This document shows, piece after piece, positions 1 through 7,803 of a DNA stretch of 14,862 nucleotides. The stretch is from Bacillota bacterium. GTDB taxonomy: Bacteria; Bacillota; Clostridia; Lachnospirales; Lachnospiraceae. A model generated the notes under the pieces. The model made no database searches. It saw nothing but the letters and a program-made list of their open reading frames with translations, and was not told the DNA's origin. The DNA is taken from positions 1-14,862 of the forward strand of contig JAGFXQ010000071.1 of NCBI GenBank assembly GCA_017861355.1. Reading direction: 5' to 3'. Every line of letters starts with the position of its first letter. The stretch's first letter is position 1. A program made the position numbers and the translations under genes.

Positions 1-1322
1 AACCGACGGAACAGCCAACGGAGCAATCGGGACCAAAACAAATCATTACCTATTTTCCAAGTTGGAATTTGGAAGATAAACCGGGAGCAGAAGGAGGAGA
101 GGTGGCCAGCATACCTTGGGATTCTGTGACTTATATTAACCATGCATTTTTTGGAATTGTTCCACTGGAGGATCCGAAGGAAACATCATTTGCTAGAAGA
201 GATGCGAAGAAAGAACCAAGAACCCGGTTTGAAGTTGCATCTACCAATACGAAATTTGATTATGAAGATAATACACCGAGTGTAGTAGACCCTTCCATGC
301 CTCGTAATCATTTTGCGGAATATGCTGCGTATTCAGAGAAATATCCTGATGTTAATATTATGATTTCTATCGGTGGATGGACGAAATGCGGTTATTTTTC
401 TGAAATGGCTACTACAGGAGAAGGAAGAAGTTCCTTTATTACCAGTTGTATTGCACTGATCGATAAATATCCATGGATCGATGGCATTGATATTGATTGG
501 GAATATCCTGGCGGCAGTAATGACGGCGAGAGAATGCCGGAGAACGATACGGATGAAGGGTGTCCGATTTGGGAATCCGGCTTCAAGGATAATCAGAATT
601 TTGCAAGCTTATGCCAAGAATTAAGAGAAGCCTTTGATAAGACCTATGGTGTAGGAGTTAAGAAAATCACAGCATGTGCGTCTGCCTCAACCGGTTGGAC
701 ATTACCAAATCAAAATTGGGCACCGATTGCTCCTTATTTAGATTGTATTAATATGATGACCTACGATCTTGCAGGTATCTGGGATGGTAAAACCGGCCAC
801 GCTTCTTCCTACCAGGGAGCTGCAGGTGCATTTGTATATCTGAAGGAAAAGGGTATAGATATTACGAAGATTAATATTGGAACACCATATTATTCAACTG
901 TATTTGTTATGGATGGTGATATAGATAAAGAGCATATTGTGGGTGCGCCAATCACGGATAAGAGAATACCAGGCGATCAATTTACGCAGAAGGAATTAGC
1001 ACAATTTGAAGTAGAGGCAGTGAGTGGGTATACAACCAATGTAGAAGACGGCAAGGTTGTAATGGGAGATGCCTTTGATCATGGTGGTAAGGGTTGGCAT
1101 TTTGTCTTTGATGATAAAGCAAAGTCTTCTTATATGTATAATGATGATGAGAATTCGGAATTTTATAAGTATTATTTGTCCTATGAAAACGCTTTATCTT
1201 TGCAAGGCAAAATTGATACAATCGAGAAATTTAATATAGCAGGCATTATAATCTGGGAAAGTAGTGAGGATACGGTGGATAATGCCCGCACGAAACAATT
1301 GGCAGATAGTTTGCTAAGATAA
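1..1322 (+). CDS. GH18 chitinase-type glycoside hydrolase, 5'-truncated by window edge
   Basis: The open frame (codons in phase from base 3) runs off the left edge, so the start codon, any signal peptide and N-terminal domains are missing. The first visible residues form a Pro/Thr/Glu/Gln linker (PTEQPTEQ) followed by IITYFPSWN, the usual first strand of a GH18 barrel; the TTG at 69 is therefore internal, not a start. Numbering from that TTG, the second strand carries MISIGGW (about residues 98-104), and the catalytic DxxDxDxE motif is DGIDIDWE, residues 138-145, with E145 (bases 501-503) as the acid/base. MMTYDL and the C-terminal IIIWESSED complete the GH18 pattern. The family hydrolyses beta-1,4-GlcNAc polymers such as chitin by substrate-assisted retaining catalysis. 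All visible catalytic residues are intact. The linker suggests an upstream module, perhaps a carbohydrate-binding domain, on a secreted enzyme. Activity on peptidoglycan or N-glycan relatives cannot be excluded. Confidence 0.93.
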   Translation, partial: PTEQPTEQSGPKQIITYFPSWNLEDKPGAEGGEVASIPWDSVTYINHAFFGIVPLEDPKETSFARRDAKKEPRTRFEVASTNTKFDYEDNTPSVVDPSMPRNHFAEYAAYSEKYPDVNIMISIGGWTKCGYFSEMATTGEGRSSFITSCIALIDKYPWIDGIDIDWEYPGGSNDGERMPENDTDEGCPIWESGFKDNQNFASLCQELREAFDKTYGVGVKKITACASASTGWTLPNQNWAPIAPYLDCINMMTYDLAGIWDGKTGHASSYQGAAGAFVYLKEKGIDITKINIGTPYYSTVFVMDGDIDKEHIVGAPITDKRIPGDQFTQKELAQFEVEAVSGYTTNVEDGKVVMGDAFDHGGKGWHFVFDDKAKSSYMYNDDENSEFYKYYLSYENALSLQGKIDTIEKFNIAGIIIWESSEDTVDNARTKQLADSLLR

Positions 1323-1401
1323 GTAGAAATAAGATTATTAGGTGGATCAGATGGGAAGATAGATTGAGAAATAGAGATAAGTTGATTAATATTATTGTAC
1401 C

Positions 1402-1441
1402 TAACTGGGAGTTCATAATTGCTCCCAGTTATATTTTTTTG
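1402..1441 (+). terminator. Rho-independent terminator after the chitinase gene
   Basis: A perfect nine-base-pair stem, AACTGGGAG (1403-1411) with CTCCCAGTT (1422-1430), extendable by one T-A pair, has a ten-base loop and is followed by a run of T at 1434-1440. It lies 80 bases after the chitinase stop and separates that gene from the diguanylate cyclase unit. Confidence 0.9.
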
Positions 1442-1495
1442 ATACATAAATATCGTTAAAGTTATTTGATGTTGTGAAAGTTCATAAGAAAAATA

Positions 1496-1524
1496 TTGTT
1501 AGATATTATCGAAAATGATATGAT
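1496..1524 (+). promoter_or_regulatory. Sigma-A type promoter for the diguanylate cyclase / GH27 unit
   Basis: TTGTTA (1496-1501) and TATGAT (1519-1524) are separated by 17 bases, and TGA directly before the -10 makes it an extended -10. Transcription would begin near 1531, giving a leader of about 115 bases before the ATG at 1648. The 325-base gap 1323-1647 otherwise holds the chitinase terminator and an A+T-rich leader with an imperfect palindrome (ATCAGGTTAACTTGAT, 1570-1585). I see no riboswitch or small gene in it. Confidence 0.65.
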
Positions 1525-1647
1525 ATTACTACATAAAGAATCTATTACCTAAAAATTACCAGAGATTGTATCAGGTTAACTTGATTTTGATTTGATTTTA
1601 TACTTTTCAATAATAAAGATTAAAATATACTATGAGGTGCGCTGCCT

Positions 1648-2940
1648 ATGGAATTAACTCTGAAACGGTCAATTAGTTCTTTGTTCATAGCAATACTTCT
1701 TATTATGTTATATATTAGTAGTTTATATAATTATCTGCTTTTTCACACCATTGCAGAAATTTTTAGTATCTGCATAGCATTCACAGTGTTTTTATTAACA
1801 TGGAATTCTATGGAATACATAAAAAACAAATATCTCATTATTGTAGGAATAGCCTATCTCTTTATAGGTGTTTTGGACTTGTTTCATACGATGAGCTATA
1901 AAGGAATGCAAATTTTTAGGGATTATGATTATTATGCAAATCAACTATGGATAGCTGCAAGATATTTTGAAAGTATTGTTATCGTAGTTTCTTGCGTATA
2001 TATAAAATCGAAAAAGCAGATTAATATTTTTTTGGTTTTTAGTATTTATACAATTATTACCGCCATTTTAATGCTTTCGATATTTGTATGGAAAGTATTT
2101 CCGATATGTTTCGTTGAAGGCCAAGGGCTTACCCTGTTTAAAAAAATCAGTGAATATATTATTTGTACAATACTATTTTTGGCGATTATAATTTTGACAA
2201 AAAATAGAGATGCTTTCAATATAAGAGTCTATCGGCTTTTACTTTTGTCAATTATTTCGTCAATAATAACGGAGTTAGCTTTTACCCTATATATAGACAA
2301 TTACGGATTTTCAAATCTTATAGGACATTACTTTAAGATATTATCGTTTTATTTGATTTATAAAGTCATTATAGCTATGGGAATAAAGGAACCTTATGAA
2401 ATAATCTTTCGAGAAATGAAGCAAACAGAGCATTTACTATTTAATCAAAACAGTCTATTAAAAAATCAAGCGGTAATTGACAGTCTCACAGGTTTAAATA
2501 ATCACAGATATATATATGAATGTCTGGAAGCAGAAGTCCAGCACTGTTTAAGGGGTAAAAGAGCTTTTATAGTCATGATACTGGATATTGATCATTTCAA
2601 AAATATTAACGATACTTATGGGCACTTGATCGGAGACGACATATTAAAAGGTCTAGCTGCTATCTTGAGAGACAATACCAGGCAAACCGATTTGGTTGGG
2701 CGTTATGGAGGCGAAGAATTTTTAATAATGCTCTCAGAGACAACAATTAATGAGGGGTACCAGGTGGCAGAAAAAATCCGTAAAGCGGTTGAAAACATGG
2801 AATTTGTAAAGAATATTCATTTGACAATCAGCATTGGAATAGAAGAGTATACGGGAGAAAAGATCAGTGAGTTACTTACGAAAGCGGATAGTAAGTTATA
2901 TGAGGCTAAAAATAGCGGTAGAAATAGAACGATTAAATAA
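1648..2940 (+). CDS. Membrane diguanylate cyclase, MASE3-like sensor plus GGDEF domain
   Basis: The 430-residue protein makes cyclic di-GMP from two GTP. Residues about 8-245 are very hydrophobic with roughly seven membrane spans and carry signatures of the MASE3 sensor family: DLFHTMSYKGM (about 77-87) and QLWIAARYFES (99-109). After a short helical linker the GGDEF domain starts at DSLTGLNNHR (278-287), has the metal-binding DIDHFKNINDTYGH (313-326), and an intact active-site loop GGEEF (354-358). RQTD (345-348), five residues before the loop, fits the RxxD inhibitory site, so product inhibition is expected. No EAL domain follows, so it should only synthesise. The start ATG has GAGGTG at 1634-1639, eight bases upstream. 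The GH27 gene begins 21 bases after the stop with no terminator between, so the two are probably co-transcribed. The DNA looks more A+T-rich than its neighbours, partly because of membrane codons. The signal sensed by MASE3 is unknown. Confidence 0.92.
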   Translation: MELTLKRSISSLFIAILLIMLYISSLYNYLLFHTIAEIFSICIAFTVFLLTWNSMEYIKNKYLIIVGIAYLFIGVLDLFHTMSYKGMQIFRDYDYYANQLWIAARYFESIVIVVSCVYIKSKKQINIFLVFSIYTIITAILMLSIFVWKVFPICFVEGQGLTLFKKISEYIICTILFLAIIILTKNRDAFNIRVYRLLLLSIISSIITELAFTLYIDNYGFSNLIGHYFKILSFYLIYKVIIAMGIKEPYEIIFREMKQTEHLLFNQNSLLKNQAVIDSLTGLNNHRYIYECLEAEVQHCLRGKRAFIVMILDIDHFKNINDTYGHLIGDDILKGLAAILRDNTRQTDLVGRYGGEEFLIMLSETTINEGYQVAEKIRKAVENMEFVKNIHLTISIGIEEYTGEKISELLTKADSKLYEAKNSGRNRTIK

Positions 2941-2961
2941 TGTTATGGGAGAGGGTAATCC

Positions 2962-4254
2962 ATGAATAAAAACAAGTTTGCTTTAACACCGCCAATGGGC
3001 TGGAACAGCTATGATAATTATGACACGACCGTAAATGAAGATCAGGTGAAAGCCAATGCGGATTATATGGCTGCACACTTAAAGGAGTTTGGCTGGGAAT
3101 ACATCGTCGTGGATATTCAGTGGTATGCCTATGACGCAGGGTCACAGAGAAAGAATTATCAGTATATCCCCTTCTGGAAGATGGAAATCGATGAATATTC
3201 CAGATTGCTTCCCTGTCCGGAGCGTTTCCCTTCCTCGGCGAATGGACTAGGCTTTCAACCGTTAGCAGATTACATCCACAGCTTGGGGCTGAAGTTTGGT
3301 ATCCATATCATGAGAGGGATACCGAGAATAGCAGCACATAATCATAGCAAGATCTATGGTTCAAATAAAACGGCCAATGAGATTGCGAATCCATCCTCCA
3401 TCTGCTGGTGGAATCCGGATATGTATGGATTAGAGACGGATAGAGAAGGAGCGCAGGAATACTACGATTCGATGATCAGTCTCTATGCTCAGTGGGGTGT
3501 CGATTTTATCAAATGCGATGATATCTGCAGACAGGATATGCCCTCCGCTGAGAGAGAAATCGAAATGCTGCATAAAGCGATTGAGAAATCCGGACGACCG
3601 ATGGTTCTGAGCTTATCACCCGGACCTGCACTGATCAATAAAGCTTGGCATTATGAAAAATACGCAAATATGTGGAGAATTACAGATGATTTTTGGGATA
3701 GCTGGCCCCTGTTGTTGAATATGTTTGAACGATGTGAGATTTGGCAAAATCATGTTTCAGAAGGTTGCTTTCCGGACTGTGACATGCTTCCGTTAGGGAA
3801 CATCGGCGAGGGCTTTGGCGAAGAACGAACTACCAGATTCACGAAGGAAGAACAAGTGACGATGATGACTCTGTGGTGTATGTTCCGTTCTCCTCTTATG
3901 CTGGGAGCAGAGCTTACCAAGCTGGATTCTTGGACACTCAAGTTATTAACCAACAAAAAGGTATTACGGCTTCTGTCCCATTCATCAGGAGCAAGACAGA
4001 TCATGAGAGATAAACAACAGGCGATCTGGTTTACCAGGGATAACGAAGAAGCTGTATCCTATCTGGCGATATTTAATCTTAGTGATGTGGAGCTGAAGAT
4101 CGGGGTAGATTTGACGGAGCTAGAGATAGAATATTCGCAGGGATATGTGTTAGAAGAATTATGGAGTGACGAAATATTCGAAGGACAGGAGCGGACGATG
4201 GAGATGAAGGTTATGGCCCATGGTTCAAAGCTTTATAGCTTCTATATGAAATGA
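2962..4254 (+). CDS. Family GH27 alpha-galactosidase-like enzyme, cytoplasmic
   Basis: This 430-residue protein begins its barrel with TPPMGWNSYDNY (9-20), the hallmark of GH27/GH36 (clan GH-D) enzymes that release terminal alpha-galactosyl residues by a retaining mechanism. DFIKCDD (181-187) contains the nucleophile, D186, in the KxD position; WRITDDFWDSW (238-248) contains the acid/base, D243, four residues after the arginine as in characterised GH27 enzymes. SPLMLGAEL (about 314-322) is the conserved last barrel strand, followed by a C-terminal beta-sandwich of about 90 residues. No signal peptide is present, so it acts on imported sugars. The start is supported by a GGGAGAGGG purine run at 2947-2955. 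It lies 21 bases after the diguanylate cyclase gene and is closed by a terminator. Some GH27 members cleave beta-L-arabinopyranose or alpha-GalNAc, so the exact substrate is uncertain. Confidence 0.88.
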   Translation: MNKNKFALTPPMGWNSYDNYDTTVNEDQVKANADYMAAHLKEFGWEYIVVDIQWYAYDAGSQRKNYQYIPFWKMEIDEYSRLLPCPERFPSSANGLGFQPLADYIHSLGLKFGIHIMRGIPRIAAHNHSKIYGSNKTANEIANPSSICWWNPDMYGLETDREGAQEYYDSMISLYAQWGVDFIKCDDICRQDMPSAEREIEMLHKAIEKSGRPMVLSLSPGPALINKAWHYEKYANMWRITDDFWDSWPLLLNMFERCEIWQNHVSEGCFPDCDMLPLGNIGEGFGEERTTRFTKEEQVTMMTLWCMFRSPLMLGAELTKLDSWTLKLLTNKKVLRLLSHSSGARQIMRDKQQAIWFTRDNEEAVSYLAIFNLSDVELKIGVDLTELEIEYSQGYVLEELWSDEIFEGQERTMEMKVMAHGSKLYSFYMK

Positions 4255-4282
4255 AAATGACTGTAACATTTCTTGATTGCAG

Positions 4283-4316
4283 AAAAAGATACTCCCAATA
4301 TGGAAGTATCTTTTTT
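4283..4316 (+). terminator. Rho-independent terminator after the GH27 gene
   Basis: GATACTCC (4288-4295) pairs with GGAAGTATC (4302-4310) with one bulged A, a six-base loop, A residues before and a six-T run after. It ends the diguanylate cyclase / GH27 unit 29 bases after the GH27 stop. Confidence 0.85.
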
Positions 4317-4400
4317 GATTCTACAACCTTAAGTGTCAACAGGCTGTCACTTTTATTCTGAATTAGTGCTGTTTGTAGTGGCGCCTTTCGATTAATTCTC

Positions 4401-4462
4401 TGTACAGGAACAAAACAATCGAGTATTTTTTCAAAAGTAATCCAAATACCATATGCTAGAAT
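4401..4462 (+). promoter_or_regulatory. Promoter of the chemoreceptor gene, conserved block copy A
   Basis: An extended -10, TGC-TAGAAT (4454-4462), lies 47 bases before the chemoreceptor ATG. No good -35 hexamer is present. The preceding bases match the regions before the exporter gene (14041-14102, 45 of 62 identical, no gaps) and the binding-protein gene (10330-10391). Shared elements are TGTACA at the left end, GAGTATTTT 20 bases further on, and CATATG just before the -10. The weak -35 and conserved upstream blocks suggest an activator-dependent promoter. Confidence 0.6.
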
Positions 4463-4509
4463 GGAAGAAAATACAAAAGAAGACTTACTATGGATAGGGA
4501 GAACCTTTT

Positions 4510-6567
4510 ATGAAAAAATTCAAAGTGCAAAGCTTGATATCTATTTTTGAAAAATTCTTCACAATTAAGGTGAAGCTTATCATTTCTTTTCTGATAGCAA
4601 TCGCATTAATAATCATTCTGGGGATTTCATCTTATCAAAAGGCAGCAACGGCGATCAGAAAGAATTACATGGAATCAACCTGTCAGACTCTGAATATGAC
4701 GGGAGAGTATCTTACCTTTGCGCTTACTTCCATACAGGATTCAGCGACACAGCTTATCAGTGATAATAATGTGGTGAATTACTTCTCCGGTATGTATGGA
4801 ACAGATAATAAACAGATTATCAGTGCTAAGCAAGCGATAAATACATTACTCCAATCAAAAAATGTAACAGATGATTTTATTGAGAATATATATATGATCT
4901 CTGACAAAAAGGGTACATTAAGCACTAGAAAAATTGCAGGAGGCGAATTTTTATCCGGGCTTTTGGATACACCGATCGGTAAGCAGCTTCATGAGGACAG
5001 AATGGGCGCAGTTTGGAGTGGGGCGGATGAGTATTTAGATAAAAAGCTTAAGACGGGAGTATCGGATTACTCTATGCGTTTTATTAAAAATTTTACTTCA
5101 GTGGATGGCATCCTTATAATCGATGTCAGCAAAAAGTCGGTAGATTCAATATTAAAGAATATAGAATTTGAAGAATCCGGAATTCTGGGTATCGTTACCG
5201 GCGATCAGAAAGAGATTACGGCGAATGACACTACAGAAGTTGTCTTTTCTGATAAGGATTTTTATAATGAGGCTATCATATCAGAGGAACCAAATGGCTC
5301 TCAATACGTGGATTATCAAGGAGGAAAGTACCTGTTCATGTATTCGAAGATTGGAGTCTCAGGGGCGATGATATGTGCACTGGTTCCGGAAGAGGCAATC
5401 TCTAAGCAGGCAGCCGATATTCGATTGTTCACATTGATCATTGTAATTATTGCATGTATTATCGCAGTGATTAATGCATTTATGATTACGAACGGAATAA
5501 ACAAAGCGATTAAGGTGATTATCATCGGATTGAAGAAAGCATCCGTGGGGGATTTGACTGTAGTGTTTCCCTCCAAAAGAAAGGATGAATTTAAGCTTCT
5601 AATCAATGAGATCCAAAATACATTCCACAATATGAAAACACTGATATTCGGGGTAAAAGCCTTGAGCACCGAGGTGCTTGGCTCGTCCACCAGAGTGGGG
5701 GAAGCAACAACATCATTTCAGCGATCAACCGAAGATATCGCATTCGCGATGGGAGAGGTCGAACAGGGAATTGTGCAGCAGGCAAGGGATGCAGAAGAAT
5801 GCTTAAACGAAATGGACAACCTATCCAAAAAGATTATATCAATCAGTGATAATACGAAAGAAATCAGTAGAATCACGGATGTAACCAAGAAAAGCATTCT
5901 GGAAGGGACACAATGTACCGAACGATTGAACGAGCAGACACATTCAACAATTCAGATTACTACAGAAATCATTAAGAAGGTGGAGCAGCAAGTTCAAATG
6001 TCTTTATCCATCGGCAACATATCGAATGTAATTAGCGATATAGCAAATCAAATCAATTTACTTGCTTTGAATGCATCCATCGAATCAGCCAGAGCCGGGG
6101 AAGCTGGAAAAGGCTTTGCCGTAATTGCAAATGAAATTAGGAATCTAGCGGATCAGTCAAAGAAATCAGTGGATGATATTAAGAAAATTATTAGTAACAT
6201 TAAAGAAGAGACAAAGGATACGATGACAATCGTACACAGTGCAGAGGATGTTCTGCTACTGCAGGAAAGTGCAGTGAATGAAACAACCAGTTCTTATCAT
6301 AGCATCAATCTTAATGTGGAGCAGCTGGTTGTTAATCTGAATTATATCATGGATACAATTGAGAATGTTGAGGACTCCAGAGTCAGTACACTGGGGGCTA
6401 TTGAGAGCATATCCGCTGTACTGGAGGAGATAGCAGCTTCTTCCAATACAGTGAACAGTGCTTCGAAGGAACAGCTTAACTCGGTAGGTGCGTTAGGCTC
6501 ATCGTCAGAAGTGTTATCTGAAAACGCCAACAAATTATTATTGGCGGTGCAGAAATTTATTGTATAA
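4510..6567 (+). CDS. Methyl-accepting chemotaxis protein
   Basis: The 685-residue protein has the full classical chemoreceptor layout. A first membrane span is at about 22-41, an extracellular ligand-binding region of about 260 residues follows (42-303; its size and helix-strand pattern fit a Cache-type sensor, which is my inference), then a second span at about 305-327 and a HAMP linker to about 380. The cytoplasmic signalling domain has the highly conserved hairpin tip at about 511-550, including NLLALNASIESARAGEAGKG, which contacts CheA and CheW. Long flanking Gln/Glu-rich helices would carry the methylation sites. The ATG is preceded by AGGGAG (4496-4501), eight bases upstream. It is a single gene: upstream lies a terminator and its own promoter, downstream the LacI gene converges with only 20 bases between the stops. 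Its place beside sugar genes suggests it senses a related carbohydrate, perhaps via a binding protein. Ligand is unknown. Confidence 0.95.
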   Translation: MKKFKVQSLISIFEKFFTIKVKLIISFLIAIALIIILGISSYQKAATAIRKNYMESTCQTLNMTGEYLTFALTSIQDSATQLISDNNVVNYFSGMYGTDNKQIISAKQAINTLLQSKNVTDDFIENIYMISDKKGTLSTRKIAGGEFLSGLLDTPIGKQLHEDRMGAVWSGADEYLDKKLKTGVSDYSMRFIKNFTSVDGILIIDVSKKSVDSILKNIEFEESGILGIVTGDQKEITANDTTEVVFSDKDFYNEAIISEEPNGSQYVDYQGGKYLFMYSKIGVSGAMICALVPEEAISKQAADIRLFTLIIVIIACIIAVINAFMITNGINKAIKVIIIGLKKASVGDLTVVFPSKRKDEFKLLINEIQNTFHNMKTLIFGVKALSTEVLGSSTRVGEATTSFQRSTEDIAFAMGEVEQGIVQQARDAEECLNEMDNLSKKIISISDNTKEISRITDVTKKSILEGTQCTERLNEQTHSTIQITTEIIKKVEQQVQMSLSIGNISNVISDIANQINLLALNASIESARAGEAGKGFAVIANEIRNLADQSKKSVDDIKKIISNIKEETKDTMTIVHSAEDVLLLQESAVNETTSSYHSINLNVEQLVVNLNYIMDTIENVEDSRVSTLGAIESISAVLEEIAASSNTVNSASKEQLNSVGALGSSSEVLSENANKLLLAVQKFIV

Positions 6568-6587
6568 AGGTGAACGCCCGAGATAGA

Positions 6588-7568
6588 TTAGGTTGTTTCC
6601 CGTTCGATAAGTGAAACCGGTAGTATATGATTCTGAGGCATAATTCCACTCGACGATTGTTGAAAGATTCCGTCCACCGCTTCGCGGCAGATATCCTCTA
6701 TCGGTTGATGAATTGTCGTCAGAGCTGGGGTGCATAGCGATGCTAAGTCCGTATCATCATAACCGATTAATTTCATTTTCTCAGGAATTTGTATATTATG
6801 CTTTTCACAATACTGGAGTATCTGTGCGGCAATGATATCATTTGAAGTAAATATCCCGTCTACATAGGGAGTGTCTTCGAATAATCCGGCGATAATCTCC
6901 TGATAATCCATGGAAAAGAATCGTTCTTCGGTGGCATTTAGGAAAATTGGACTTGTAACATGATGATCAAGGCAAGCAGCTTGAAAGCCGATAAAACGCT
7001 TATTGGCTTCGAATTCAAGATCTGCGCTGCCGCTGATATACGCCAGTGATTTACAGCCTTTCTGAATCAAATGTTTCGCAGCTAATACGCCTCCATGATA
7101 GTTATCAGAGCATACGGAAGGTATATTGGAAGATATAATTCGATCAATGGATATCAGTGGAGAATCTATATTCAGATGGTCTTGGAGATCTTGGGTCCGG
7201 CTGGCAATAATGATACCGGCGACCTTGTTCGCTTTTAGCATTCCAAAATATTCGATCTCTTTTGCAGTTTCGTGGTTTGAGATACAGAGTAATAACTTAT
7301 ACCCCTTTTTTACAGCATAATATTCGGTATATTCAATTACCTGGCTAAAGAAAAAATTCTTGGCGGAGGGAACAATAAGTCCGATAAAGTTACTTTTCTT
7401 TTTCGTCAGTGATTGAGCGATTTCATTCGGATAGTAATCCAATTCTCTCATAGCGGCCAATATTTTACTCCGAGTCTTTTCACCGATCTTGACACGGTTA
7501 TTAAGCATGCGTGAAATTGTAGTAACAGATACTCCGGCGCGTTCTGCTACATCAATTAATGTAGACAT
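6588..7568 (-). CDS. LacI-family transcriptional regulator
   Basis: I place the start at the ATG at 7568-7566 (326 residues), because it is preceded by GGGGGAG with four bases between and the next residues, STLIDVAERAGVSVTTIS, are exactly the LacI helix-turn-helix start; the longer frame up to 7625 would add 19 residues and lacks such a site. The hinge region is about residues 45-60 (NEIAQSLTKKKS), then a periplasmic-binding-protein-like sugar-sensing domain with FIGLIVPS, PLISIDR, SDNYHGG, GIFTSNDIIAAQIL and KLIGYDD, typical of the family. Such proteins repress sugar genes until an inducer sugar releases them. It is divergent from the esterase-like gene at 7804, whose promoter carries a candidate operator over its start point, and so probably controls the 7804-10327 genes and perhaps the importer. 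It converges on the chemoreceptor with no visible terminator in the 20-base gap. Confidence 0.95.
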   Translation of the reverse strand: MSTLIDVAERAGVSVTTISRMLNNRVKIGEKTRSKILAAMRELDYYPNEIAQSLTKKKSNFIGLIVPSAKNFFFSQVIEYTEYYAVKKGYKLLLCISNHETAKEIEYFGMLKANKVAGIIIASRTQDLQDHLNIDSPLISIDRIISSNIPSVCSDNYHGGVLAAKHLIQKGCKSLAYISGSADLEFEANKRFIGFQAACLDHHVTSPIFLNATEERFFSMDYQEIIAGLFEDTPYVDGIFTSNDIIAAQILQYCEKHNIQIPEKMKLIGYDDTDLASLCTPALTTIHQPIEDICREAVDGIFQQSSSGIMPQNHILPVSLIERETT

Positions 7569-7593
7569 AGGGCTCCCCCTTCCTTTTATTAAT

Positions 7594-7621
7594 ATTTTAC
7601 AGACTTTTCTAAGAAAGTCAA
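7594..7621 (-). promoter_or_regulatory. Promoter of the LacI-family gene
   Basis: Read on the minus strand, TTGACT (7621-7616) and TAAAAT (7599-7594) are separated by 16 bases, about 25 bases before the ATG. Between them lies an inverted repeat, GACTTT (7602-7607) and AAAGTC (7614-7619), six bases apart. It would block polymerase if bound and is a possible autoregulatory site. Confidence 0.6.
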
Positions 7622-7662
7622 TCAATCTGTGCTATAAGATATCCTATTAGGGTTAGTTAAGC

Positions 7663-7713
7663 TTGAAAAAGCATTGTACATAATTAATATGAAACAATAC
7701 GTTATTGATTGTT
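7663..7713 (+). promoter_or_regulatory. Promoter and candidate operator for the hydrolase genes
   Basis: TTGAAA (7663-7668) and TAATAT (7685-7690) are 16 bases apart and give a predicted start near 7697. The inverted repeat CAATA-CGT-TATTG (7695-7707) lies on that start, with a looser outer pair AACAAT / ATTGTT (7693-7698 and 7708-7713). This is the position of a classical repressor site and the adjacent divergent gene encodes a LacI-family protein. The assignment of that repressor to this site is inferred. Confidence 0.5.
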
Positions 7714-7803
7714 ACCGACCGGCTGGTTGTGTATATTTTACTATTAGAACAGGATGATCTGTAAAGCAGCTATTATGGAACTTAATTAGACAGGAGGAGT
7801 GCA

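Noticed and set aside
1184..1197. CcpA (cre)-like sequence TGAAAACGCTTTAT
   Set aside because: It lacks the C near the right end of the consensus and lies deep in the 3' part of the chitinase coding sequence.
1570..1585. Palindrome ATCAGGTTAACTTGAT in the diguanylate cyclase leader
   Set aside because: It is short and imperfect in A+T-rich DNA, with no second copy seen; too weak to call an operator.
4321..4378. CTACAA / TTGTAG pair with inner AAGTG / CACTT, a possible structured RNA
   Set aside because: The pairs are short and inconsistent with one fold, and the region lies upstream of the predicted chemoreceptor promoter, so it would not be in its transcript.
5316..5690. 124-codon frame on the minus strand inside the chemoreceptor gene
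   Set aside because: It mirrors the codon structure of the real gene, has no similarity I recognise and no ribosome binding site that I can see; it is a shadow frame.
7569..7625. Longer N-terminus (19 extra residues) for the LacI-family protein
   Set aside because: The added residues overlap the likely promoter, have no ribosome site, and LacI proteins start directly before the helix-turn-helix.
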